Part shown: piece after piece, positions 8,176-14,157 of the stretch
How positions within the stretch are numbered: position 1 is the stretch's first letter
Layout: each line of letters opens with the position of its first letter
From: Pseudobdellovibrionaceae bacterium
GTDB taxonomy: Bacteria > Bdellovibrionota > Bdellovibrionia > Bdellovibrionales > JAMPXM01
Assembly (NCBI GenBank): GCA_016791465.1
Contig: JAEUWE010000456.1
Location: forward strand, 1-18,260
Direction of reading: 5' to 3'
DNA: 18,260 bases
Made by a program: the position numbers and the translations under genes
The notes under the pieces: model-generated
Database searches by the model: none
What the model saw: only the letters and a program-made list of their open reading frames with translations
Told to the model about the DNA's origin: nothing

Positions 8176-8265
8176 CTACTTCTTCGCTTTTTTAGTCGTT
8201 TTTTTCTTTGCAGCTTTTTTAGTCGCTTTTTTTGCCGCTTTCTTAGTTGCTTTCTTCTTTGCCAT
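8176..8265 (-). CDS. Very small Lys/Ala/Thr-rich basic peptide, histone H1-tail-like
   Basis: This is a 29-codon gene (ATG 8265 to TAG 8176). Apart from the initiator Met it encodes only Lys, Ala and Thr: MAKKKATKKA, then repeats of KKA(A/T) to the end, with 18 Lys. The composition is like eukaryotic H1 tails and the Lys/Ala repeat tails of bacterial histone-like proteins. Binding to DNA or RNA is therefore a reasonable inference, but not shown. A near-perfect AGGAGG ribosome binding site stands 8 bases before the ATG. A plausible promoter and an intrinsic terminator frame it, so it looks like a real single-gene transcript rather than a chance frame. It sits alone between two plus-strand operons, on the opposite strand. 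I know no specific family for it. Confidence 0.8.
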   Translation of the reverse strand: MAKKKATKKAAKKATKKAAKKKTTKKAKK

Positions 8266-8301
8266 GTCTCGCTCCTCCTAGGATGAGTTCACTTAATTTT
8301 C

Positions 8302-8316
8302 GATCACAAGGTGATC
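8302..8316. repeat. Perfect inverted repeat GATCAC-AAG-GTGATC in the basic-peptide leader
   Basis: Two 6-bp perfect arms separated by 3 bases lie between the candidate promoter (8336-8363) and the ATG of the basic peptide. The 15-bp dyad has the size and symmetry of a transcription-factor operator; as RNA it would be only a small hairpin. No regulator can be assigned. Confidence 0.45.
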
Positions 8317-8335
8317 AGAAGACTTCCTTAACAAA

Positions 8336-8363
8336 AGGATATCTCTACGACTCATTTCGTCAA
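8336..8363 (-). promoter_or_regulatory. Candidate promoter of the small basic peptide gene
   Basis: On the minus strand TTGACG (8363-8358) and TATCCT (8341-8336) are 16 bases apart. The -35 matches the sigma-70 consensus at 5 of 6 positions and the -10 at 4 of 6. A start of transcription near 8329 would give a leader of about 65 bases that includes the inverted repeat at 8302-8316 and the ribosome binding site. Confidence 0.5.
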
Positions 8364-8406
8364 TAGAAAAAATAAACTTGAGCACGAAGTTGCGAACATT
8401 ATTTGC

Positions 8407-8468
8407 CGATTCGACTGTTTTTCGATTCGTTCGACGTCGATGTTTGATGAAAGCGACTCGATTCGTTC
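8407..8468. repeat. Repeated CGATTCG motif upstream of the Tad-like genes
   Basis: The 11-mer TCGATTCGTTC occurs at 8422-8432 and again at 8458-8468, exactly 36 bases apart. A shorter copy, CGATTCG, lies at 8407-8413. All are in the non-coding stretch just upstream of the TadB-like gene. Spaced direct repeats of this kind can be activator or repressor sites, but a chance origin in this CGA-rich stretch is possible. I see no clear promoter for the plus strand here. Confidence 0.4.
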
Positions 8469-8521
8469 CGCAGATGTCTCATGTCTTGCATTGATATCGC
8501 GATCGATGAGGAGAGTTGAGC

Positions 8522-9334
8522 ATGTTGGATGTGAAGACTGCAGTCGTCGGTGTTGGTTCGTTGTTCGGATATCTCATTCTTGCACAATCGGCGGTGAGAT
8601 TTCTTCGTGCGCGATGGGTATCGCCGCTCGAGTTGACAAAAATTGGCACCGCCTCATTTGTGATCGCATTTCTTGTCGGGAAAGTTGTGAACATGCATTC
8701 GCTCATGCAGCTCTGGCTCGTCGTGAACGCCGCTCCTGTTCTGGTGTTCGTGTCGACTGGCTTCTTGATTTACTCAAGACGCCGAACGTTTGAGGCGCGT
8801 GTTGATGAGCTTCTCGTGTCGCTCTTATTCTTGATGAAGCAGGGAAATTCGATGCGCTCAGCGTTGGATATTGTGACTCAACAGAGCTCCCCGACGATGC
8901 GTGTGCATGTTCGCGAGCTCACGCGGGCTGTTGTTTTTTCACAACAAGAATCCGAACTCGAACTGCCAGAAAAGTCGTCGAAAGACGATAGGAATTCTCC
9001 CCGATCGTGGCTGTTTGATCGATCTTTTGCTCGGTTGGTTTCTGAATTGCGATGGATTGATCGCGAATCTCCGACGCCTGTGAGGTCGCTCAATGACTTA
9101 CGAGAGCGACTTCGTAATGAGACAAAAATTCGACGTAGGTCTGGACAGGCAACAGCGCAAACACGTGCACAATCCATCGTGATGACGCTGCTCTTTGTTG
9201 CGCTTGCGATATTTTCGATGAGCTTTTTTGGAACTTCGGAGGTGGTTCGGTGGATTCTCTTATCCGCACCACTCTTTATTGTCGGTTCGATCTGGATTTG
9301 GCGAGGAGGAAGGAGGATTCGATGGACGGCATGA
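8522..9334 (+). CDS. TadB-like inner-membrane protein (type II secretion F family)
   Basis: This 270-residue membrane protein probably belongs to the TadB group of the T2SSF family, the inner-membrane platform of Flp-type pili and secretion machines. N-terminal hydrophobic segments lie at about 5-25, 42-58 and 66-84. They are followed by a cytoplasmic domain of about 130 residues beginning RVDELLVSLLFLMKQGNSMR, the typical start of the family's helical bundle. The domain ends in SGQATAQTRAQSIVMTLLFV, where the last two membrane helices begin (about 218-236 and 242-260). ATG 8522 is placed well behind GAGGAG; a TTG at 8516 is possible. It overlaps the next gene by 13 bases. No TadA ATPase, pilin or secretin lies nearby. 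The family call rests on motif memory and layout. Confidence 0.7.
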   Translation: MLDVKTAVVGVGSLFGYLILAQSAVRFLRARWVSPLELTKIGTASFVIAFLVGKVVNMHSLMQLWLVVNAAPVLVFVSTGFLIYSRRRTFEARVDELLVSLLFLMKQGNSMRSALDIVTQQSSPTMRVHVRELTRAVVFSQQESELELPEKSSKDDRNSPRSWLFDRSFARLVSELRWIDRESPTPVRSLNDLRERLRNETKIRRRSGQATAQTRAQSIVMTLLFVALAIFSMSFFGTSEVVRWILLSAPLFIVGSIWIWRGGRRIRWTA

Positions 9335-9762
9335 GCCCGCTTTTACGTTTCGTGTATCAGCTTGAAGCGGGATTCCGCCGTTTCCAAGATTTGCGTGCGG
9401 CGGTGCTCGATGCGCTTGAGCACCGAGCGGACGAGGAGAGTCCGTTTCGCTCCGAACTCTTGCGCTTTGTCGGCCGCGTGGAGTCTCGCGAAGACGTGCG
9501 TGGGCTCATTGAGCGTACCGCAAGTCCCTATCGTCGTGCGCTTTACCTGATCATTTTAGATGGGTTCAATGGACAGCCTGTTTTTGAGCGGTTGTCCGAA
9601 CTGAAGGCTGATCTTGAGGATCAGGCGGAACTCGATATTGAGTCTCACATTGATCGCCTGCCGCTCCTCATGCTGGCTCCACTCTTGCTTTTGCAGTTCC
9701 CCGCATTTCTCATTTTGCTTTTAGGTCCCATTGCGAGTCACTTTTTGGAGGCATTGAAATGA
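9322..9762 (+). CDS. Short TadC-like protein (type II secretion F family C-terminal part)
   Basis: This 146-residue protein has an N-terminal helical region (1-105) and a C-terminal hydrophobic segment (about 113-138, LPLLMLAPLLLLQFPAFLIL). The arrangement DGFNGQPVFERLSELKADLE followed by a Pro-rich membrane helix resembles the end of a T2SSF domain in TadC proteins. Usual TadC proteins are about twice this length and have additional N-terminal membrane helices, which are missing here. The start ATG 9322 has a strong AGGAGGA site; the open frame to 9250 lies inside the previous gene. It is coupled to its neighbours by a 13-base overlap upstream and an ATGA overlap downstream. It probably works with the TadB-like protein as a heteromeric platform. 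Confidence 0.62.
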   Translation: MDGMSPLLRFVYQLEAGFRRFQDLRAAVLDALEHRADEESPFRSELLRFVGRVESREDVRGLIERTASPYRRALYLIILDGFNGQPVFERLSELKADLEDQAELDIESHIDRLPLLMLAPLLLLQFPAFLILLLGPIASHFLEALK

Positions 9763-10202
9763 AGTTGTCGAAAGCGTTGTTTGGATTGGCTGTTTCTGTG
9801 GGCGCGTTTCATGCCGAGGCGTCGGCGGATCTGACCCGACTTCTTGAAACGAAGAGTTATGAGCAGGTTGAACAATGGCAGTCCGACCAGCTGGCGCTTA
9901 CCGGAGAGCGGACGCAGAGGGCTCTGGCTTGTCGAATCGAGCTTCAGCTGCAGAAACCACCTGTACACTGCTTCAGTGTGGAGGGTGCCGAGTGGAAGCA
10001 GATCGAACATGTACTGCGAGTGCCGCGACAGCAGTTGGACGAGCTTTGTGCAAAAAATGCGAAGAACATCACTGCGAATGACGACGTGCCGGAATTGGGT
10101 CCGGAGTTCAAAGTCTCTGCAAAGTGCCAGAAAATCCTTGATGAGCGACGGGCTGATATCGAATACGCCATGAGATCTGACTCGACGATCCGCTCTTTTT
10201 AG
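9759..10202 (+). CDS. Small exported four-cysteine protein of unknown function
   Basis: I do not recognise a family. The 147-residue product begins with a convincing Sec signal peptide (MKLSKALFGLAVSVGAFHA) and a likely cleavage after ASA (residues 21-23). The mature part of about 124 residues is hydrophilic and probably helical. It has four cysteines, Cys58, Cys71, Cys97 and Cys123, which could form two disulfides in the periplasm. ATG 9759 overlaps the TadC-like stop as ATGA, and a GGAGG site stands 7 bases upstream, so the three genes are almost certainly one translationally coupled unit. The context suggests a periplasmic accessory of the Tad-like apparatus. This is inference from position only. 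Confidence 0.8.
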   Translation: MKLSKALFGLAVSVGAFHAEASADLTRLLETKSYEQVEQWQSDQLALTGERTQRALACRIELQLQKPPVHCFSVEGAEWKQIEHVLRVPRQQLDELCAKNAKNITANDDVPELGPEFKVSAKCQKILDERRADIEYAMRSDSTIRSF

Positions 10203-10264
10203 TTTTTGCGGACGCGGCGCGTGGGAATCTTGCACCTTTGGTCGAGCTCGTTATCATCAGCAAT

Positions 10265-10501
10265 ATGAAGAACACCAAGAATTCTGAGCTGACGCGCCTC
10301 GAGTCCGCCATCGACATACTCCTTTCGACTCCGAAGGGGCGGGCCCTGCCGCGAGAAACATCGCAAACGTTGTCAGAACTGGTGGGGGTTCCAGCATCGA
10401 GTGATCGAACCGAACAACTCCGGCTTGCTCTTCGACTTTTAGAGTGTCATGACCAAGTTCCTAGACGGTCGCGTAAGCAGGAATCTGAGGTCGAACTGTA
10501 A
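10265..10501 (+). CDS. Small hypothetical protein, cytoplasmic
   Basis: I do not recognise this 78-residue protein (MKNTKNSELTRLESAIDILL onward). It is charged and probably mostly helical, with no membrane segment or signal peptide, and it ends in a basic-then-acidic tail (RRSRKQESEVEL). The ATG at 10265 lacks a clear ribosome binding site. A TTG at 10238 would add nine residues, and GGGAATC lies upstream of it, so the start is uncertain. It lies 62 bases after the exported protein and 39 bases before cystathionine beta-synthase, on the same strand. Its membership in either group is open. It may be a real small gene, but evidence is limited to an open frame filling the gap. Confidence 0.5.
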   Translation: MKNTKNSELTRLESAIDILLSTPKGRALPRETSQTLSELVGVPASSDRTEQLRLALRLLECHDQVPRRSRKQESEVEL

Positions 10502-10540
10502 GAGCCTCTTTCGCGCCGCCTGAATGGGAACGGGGGGATC

Positions 10541-11515
10541 GTGAAAGTTTATAACGACGTTTTGTCGGTCATCGGAAATACGCCAATTGTGCGCCTCAAT
10601 CGGGTTGTGCCGAAGTCGCAGCACCAGTTCTTTGCAAAAGTTGAATATTTCAATCCGGGCGGCAGTGTGAAAGACCGCATCGCGATGTCTATTATTGAAG
10701 ACGCTGAAAAAAGTGGCCAATTAAAGCCCGGCGGTACAATTGTAGAGGCGACGTCGGGCAACACCGGCGTTGGGTTGGCACTTGTCGGACTTTTGAAGGG
10801 TTACAAGTGCGTTTTCGTCATGCCTGAGAAGATTAGCGAAGAAAAGCGCGCTGTTTTGCGGGCGTACGGTGCGAAGGTCGTGATGACACCGACAGGGCTT
10901 GAGCCCGACGATCCGAATTCTCACTACTCCGTGGCCCGTCGAATCGTCGAAGAGACTCCGGGCGCGTATTTGACCAATCAATATCACAATATCGCCAATC
11001 GCCGCTGCCATTACGAGACAACGGGGCCTGAGATCTGGAATCAGATGGACGGTCAGATCGATGTTTTTGTCGGGGGCGCGGGTACCGGCGGAACACTCTC
11101 TGGTATCGGTCGGTTCTTTAAAGAGAAGAAGCCGGCGGTAAAGATTGTTTGCGCCGACCCTTACGGCAGCATTCTGTATGATCTTTTCTATCACAAAGAA
11201 ATCCGTGACCCCGCGCACTCCTATTTGGTTGAGGGAATTGGCGAAGACATGCTGCCGGAGAATGTCGAGTTCCAATATATGGACGACTTTGTTCGCGTCG
11301 ACGACAAAGAATCATTCCAGTACTGCCGCGATCTTGCGTCAAAAGAGGGCCTGCTTGTTGGGCCATCGTGTGGCGCGGCTTTGGCGGCGGCGGTGAAGTA
11401 TTCTGAAACACTGAAGTCGCCGTCGAAGATCCTCGTGATGTTCCCGGATGGTGGGCGTTCATATTTGAGCAAGGCTTTCAACGAGCAGTGGTTGAAAGAA
11501 CAAAAACTGGTTTAG
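10541..11515 (+). CDS. Cystathionine beta-synthase, PLP core only
   Basis: It condenses serine and homocysteine to cystathionine, the first step of reverse transsulfuration. The 324-residue protein is a fold-type II PLP enzyme with Lys44 as Schiff-base lysine (NPGGSVKDRIA), the TSGNTG loop (71-76) and the phosphate loop GGAGTGGTLSG. It resembles the catalytic core of animal CBS more than cysteine synthase, for example in VMPEKISEEKRAVLRAYGA, TNQYHNIANRRCHYETT and LVEGIGEDMLP. It lacks both the heme-binding N-terminus and the C-terminal CBS regulatory pair. It starts with GTG 10541, behind a GGGGGGA site. The next gene, 27 bases downstream, encodes the gamma-lyase, which strongly supports this assignment over O-acetylserine sulfhydrylase. 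Confidence 0.88.
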   Translation: MKVYNDVLSVIGNTPIVRLNRVVPKSQHQFFAKVEYFNPGGSVKDRIAMSIIEDAEKSGQLKPGGTIVEATSGNTGVGLALVGLLKGYKCVFVMPEKISEEKRAVLRAYGAKVVMTPTGLEPDDPNSHYSVARRIVEETPGAYLTNQYHNIANRRCHYETTGPEIWNQMDGQIDVFVGGAGTGGTLSGIGRFFKEKKPAVKIVCADPYGSILYDLFYHKEIRDPAHSYLVEGIGEDMLPENVEFQYMDDFVRVDDKESFQYCRDLASKEGLLVGPSCGAALAAAVKYSETLKSPSKILVMFPDGGRSYLSKAFNEQWLKEQKLV

Positions 11516-11542
11516 TCCGAAGCGCGTTTGAAGGAGTCAGAA

Positions 11543-12718
11543 ATGGCGATGGAAAAAGAGTGGTCGCAGAAATCATTCGGGTTTGAAACACGCGCTATTC
11601 ACGCGGGGCAGGAGCCGGATCCAACCACGGGCGCGATTATGACGCCGGTGTATCTCACGTCGACCTATGTGCAGAGCTCTCCCGGGGTCCATCGTGGATA
11701 TGAGTACTCGCGTACTCACAATCCAACACGAAAAGCTTACGAGAACTGCATGGCGAATCTCGAGGGTGGCAAGTTTGGTTTTGCTTTTGCGTCGGGTTGC
11801 GCCGCTTCGACGACGATTTTGCACATGCTGAAGGCTGGCGATCACGTTATTGCCGGTGACGACATGTACGGCGGCACCTTCCGTCTGATGGACAAAGTGA
11901 TTCGCCACAATGGAATTGAGTTTTCATTTGTGGACCTTACCGATCCCGAGAATTTTGCTCGCGCGGTGAAGCCGAACACGCGCATGCTCTGGCTCGAGAC
12001 TCCGACGAATCCGACACTGAAGCTCGTGAATATTCGCAAATTGAGTGCGATGGCGTCGGCCAAAGGCATTTTGTCAGTTGTCGACAATACCTTTATGAGT
12101 CCGTACTTTCAGCGTCCGCTTGAGCATGGCGCGACAATCGTTGTGCATTCTGCGACGAAGTACATCAACGGCCATAGCGACGTCGTCGGCGGTGTTTTGG
12201 TGACGTCGGATCAAGCCGTTGCTGAGAAGACGCAGTTTCTCTCAAATTCAATGGGAGGCATTGCTTCGCCCTTTGACTCGTTCTTATGTATGCGTTCGCT
12301 CAAGACTTTGGGTGTTCGCATGCGTGCGCATGAGGCGGGAGCTCGCGAGGTTGCAAAGTTCCTCGAGAAGCACTCCAAAGTTGATCGCGTGATTTATCCC
12401 GGCCTTGAGTCGCACCCTCAGCACGCGCTTGCGCGCGAACAGATGTCGGGTTTCGGCGGCATGATCACTTTCTATGTGAAGGGCGGTCTTTCAGCGGCGC
12501 GTGCAACCCTTGAAAATGTTAAGGTTTTCGCTCTTGCTGAAAGCTTGGGCGGGGTTGAGTCGCTGATTGAGCATCCGGCGATCATGACCCACGCGTCGGT
12601 TCCAGCAGAAACGCGGAAAGCGCTGGGCATTGACGACGGTTTGATTCGACTCAGCGTCGGTATCGAAAACATCGAGGATCTGCTGCGCGATTTGGATCAC
12701 GCGCTTTCGAAGGCGTAA
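11543..12718 (+). CDS. Cystathionine gamma-lyase (Cys/Met metabolism PLP enzyme)
   Basis: It likely cleaves cystathionine to cysteine, 2-oxobutyrate and ammonia. The 391-residue protein is a typical Cys/Met-metabolism PLP enzyme. It shows YSRTHNPTR (56-64, with Tyr56 and Arg58 that bind the neighbouring subunit's cofactor phosphate), LETPTNPTLK, VVDNTFMSPYFQRPLEHGA and the PLP lysine Lys206 in HSATKYINGHSDVVGG. The C-terminal AESLGGVESLIEHPAIMTHA is also characteristic. Start ATG 11543 has AAGGAG six bases upstream; a TTG at 11528 is rejected because it precedes that site. Cystathionine gamma-synthase has a similar sequence. The lyase call rests on the adjacent beta-synthase, with which it forms a homocysteine-to-cysteine pathway. 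Confidence 0.87.
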   Translation: MAMEKEWSQKSFGFETRAIHAGQEPDPTTGAIMTPVYLTSTYVQSSPGVHRGYEYSRTHNPTRKAYENCMANLEGGKFGFAFASGCAASTTILHMLKAGDHVIAGDDMYGGTFRLMDKVIRHNGIEFSFVDLTDPENFARAVKPNTRMLWLETPTNPTLKLVNIRKLSAMASAKGILSVVDNTFMSPYFQRPLEHGATIVVHSATKYINGHSDVVGGVLVTSDQAVAEKTQFLSNSMGGIASPFDSFLCMRSLKTLGVRMRAHEAGAREVAKFLEKHSKVDRVIYPGLESHPQHALAREQMSGFGGMITFYVKGGLSAARATLENVKVFALAESLGGVESLIEHPAIMTHASVPAETRKALGIDDGLIRLSVGIENIEDLLRDLDHALSKA

Positions 12719-12759
12719 GAGTCTTTTTTCGAGCGAGCTTTAAAAGCAGCAAGCGACAT

Positions 12760-12788
12760 TTGACAGGGGCCCGGGGGCTAGGTTAACC
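12760..12788 (+). promoter_or_regulatory. Candidate tRNA-Phe promoter
   Basis: A perfect TTGACA (12760-12765) is followed after 17 bases by TTAACC (12783-12788), a poor -10. The next bases, CTGGTCCCTCCT, resemble the GC-rich discriminators of stringently controlled stable-RNA promoters. The distance puts the transcript start about 10 bases before the tRNA. The -10 box is the weak part of the call. Confidence 0.5.
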
Positions 12789-12804
12789 CTGGTCCCTCCT
12801 GAAT

Positions 12805-12880
12805 GGTCAGGTAGCTCAGTCGGTAGAGCAATGGACTGAAAATCCATGTGTCGGCGGTTCGATTCCGTCCCTGACCACCA
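12805..12880 (+). tRNA. tRNA-Phe (anticodon GAA)
   Basis: This is a complete 76-base tRNA with encoded CCA. Acceptor GGTCAGG (12805-12811) pairs with CCTGACC (12870-12876). The D-arm GCTC...GAGC and the anticodon stem ATGGA/TCCAT enclose the loop CTGAAAA, giving anticodon GAA for phenylalanine. The variable loop is GTGTC, and the T-arm GGCGG-TTCGATT-CCGTC has one G-T pair. The body is close to E. coli tRNA-Phe. It stands alone, 165 bases before a tRNA-dihydrouridine synthase gene. Confidence 0.98.
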
Positions 12881-13045
12881 CTTTCTAAAAGTACATTGTA
12901 CCTTTCCGCGACTATGTGCGTTGATCATTGTCGGTGGGGTCGGTTTTTATGTCCGTGAAGGCTCTTCTCTGCTTGAGGATCGAGTTGCCAATTGGGCGGG
13001 CATTCCGCTAGAAAACCGGATCGCTAAATCGACGCCCGGTGGCAA

Positions 13046-14071
13046 ATGGCTTTGGATCTCGCAGCTGAACTAAAAAAGAACCCGTTCGTACTCGCGCCGA
13101 TGGCGGGCATTACCGACTGTGCGTTTCGTACAGTGATGCGCGACCTCGGCTGTGGTGCGGTGATTACGGAGCTCGTTTCGGCGCATGGAATTGAATATAA
13201 AAGCCGGAAAACATTGGATTTAATGCGTTTCGATGAGGGCCAGCGGCCGGTCGGGATTCAGCTGTTTGGTGAGACCCCCGAAATTTTGGCGGAGGCGGCC
13301 AGGGTCGTTGAAGACATGGGCGCCGATTTTGTGGATTTGAATTTCGGTTGTCCTGTTCCGAAGGTCGTAAAAAAAGGGGCGGGCTCTGCAATTTTGAAAG
13401 ATCTGAAGGCCGTTGAGGCGGTTTTTAGAACGGTCAAAGCGGCGGTTGCGATTCCGCTGACGGTCAAGATTCGGACAGGATGGGACGAGTCCTCGCGAAA
13501 TGCGTCTGAAGTCGTGCATATTGCAGCTGAAGAGGGTTTGTCGTGGGTTGCGATTCACGGTCGGACGCGTTCGGCGGGATATTCTGGCGAGGCCGATTGG
13601 GATTTTATTGCTGGTGTGAAGGCGAAGGCGCGAATTCCGGTGATCGGCAACGGCGATATTCTGACGCCAGAGACCGCCGTTCGGCGCCTGCGCGAAACGG
13701 GTGTCGATGCGGTGATGATTGGTCGCGGCTGTCTTAAAAACCCATGGATTTTTAGTCAGGCCGCCGGTTTGTGGCGCCAAGGTGAGGTTCCGTCGGTGCG
13801 CAAGGACTTTGCGTGGCTCTTTGAGCGACTTCATGACTCGATGGCCCGTCAGGACGGAATAGAGGAGCGAGTGCTGATGCTCCAGCTGAAGAAATTTGCG
13901 TCATGGTACTCGACAGGGTATCCTGGCGCCTCGCAATTTCGCCGAACGATTTTTCAGCATGAGACGCTGGCTGCGACACGGACAGCGGTGGCGAGTTATT
14001 TTGATGGAATTGCGGCGCTGATTCAAGCGGACACGAGCCAAGAGGCATTTCTCATGGGCGGTCACGGTTAA
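13046..14071 (+). CDS. dusB: tRNA-dihydrouridine synthase, DusB-type
   Basis: This flavin enzyme reduces specific uridines in the D-loop of tRNAs. The 341-residue protein has the FMN-binding N-terminus LAPMAGITDCAFRTVMRDLG (about 17-36), VGIQLFGETPE, and the active-site block FVDLNFGCPVPKVVKKGAGS with the catalytic Cys102. It also shows KIRTGWDESS, VAIHGRTRSAGYSGEADW, IPVIGNGDI and VMIGRGCLKNPWIF, all in family order. The length fits DusB. The start ATG 13046 follows GGTGG at short spacing. It lies downstream of the tRNA-Phe gene and upstream of typA, on the same strand. I cannot exclude another Dus subtype, since substrate uridine specificity is not readable from motifs alone. Confidence 0.92.
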   Translation: MALDLAAELKKNPFVLAPMAGITDCAFRTVMRDLGCGAVITELVSAHGIEYKSRKTLDLMRFDEGQRPVGIQLFGETPEILAEAARVVEDMGADFVDLNFGCPVPKVVKKGAGSAILKDLKAVEAVFRTVKAAVAIPLTVKIRTGWDESSRNASEVVHIAAEEGLSWVAIHGRTRSAGYSGEADWDFIAGVKAKARIPVIGNGDILTPETAVRRLRETGVDAVMIGRGCLKNPWIFSQAAGLWRQGEVPSVRKDFAWLFERLHDSMARQDGIEERVLMLQLKKFASWYSTGYPGASQFRRTIFQHETLAATRTAVASYFDGIAALIQADTSQEAFLMGGHG

Positions 14072-14157
14072 ATGAGCGCAACTAGAATGAGTCACTAAAG
14101 AACTGATTTTGAACGAGAGATTTGTAAGTCGAACAGAACAAGAAACGAGACCGGTAA

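Noticed and set aside
12805..12880. tRNA gene as an integration site for a mobile element
   Set aside because: No integrase and no repeat of the tRNA 3' end was seen downstream; the neighbours are core genes.
12846..13073. 75-codon plus-strand frame starting inside tRNA-Phe and overlapping the dusB start
   Set aside because: Its ATG lies within the tRNA. The part after the tRNA has a slightly protein-like look (a TTG at 12921 begins LIIVGGVGFYVREG), but it lacks a ribosome binding site and runs into dusB. A small real gene cannot be fully excluded.
13220..13834. 204-codon minus-strand open frame inside dusB
   Set aside because: It is antisense to dusB; the composition is Arg/Asn/Pro-rich without any family features.
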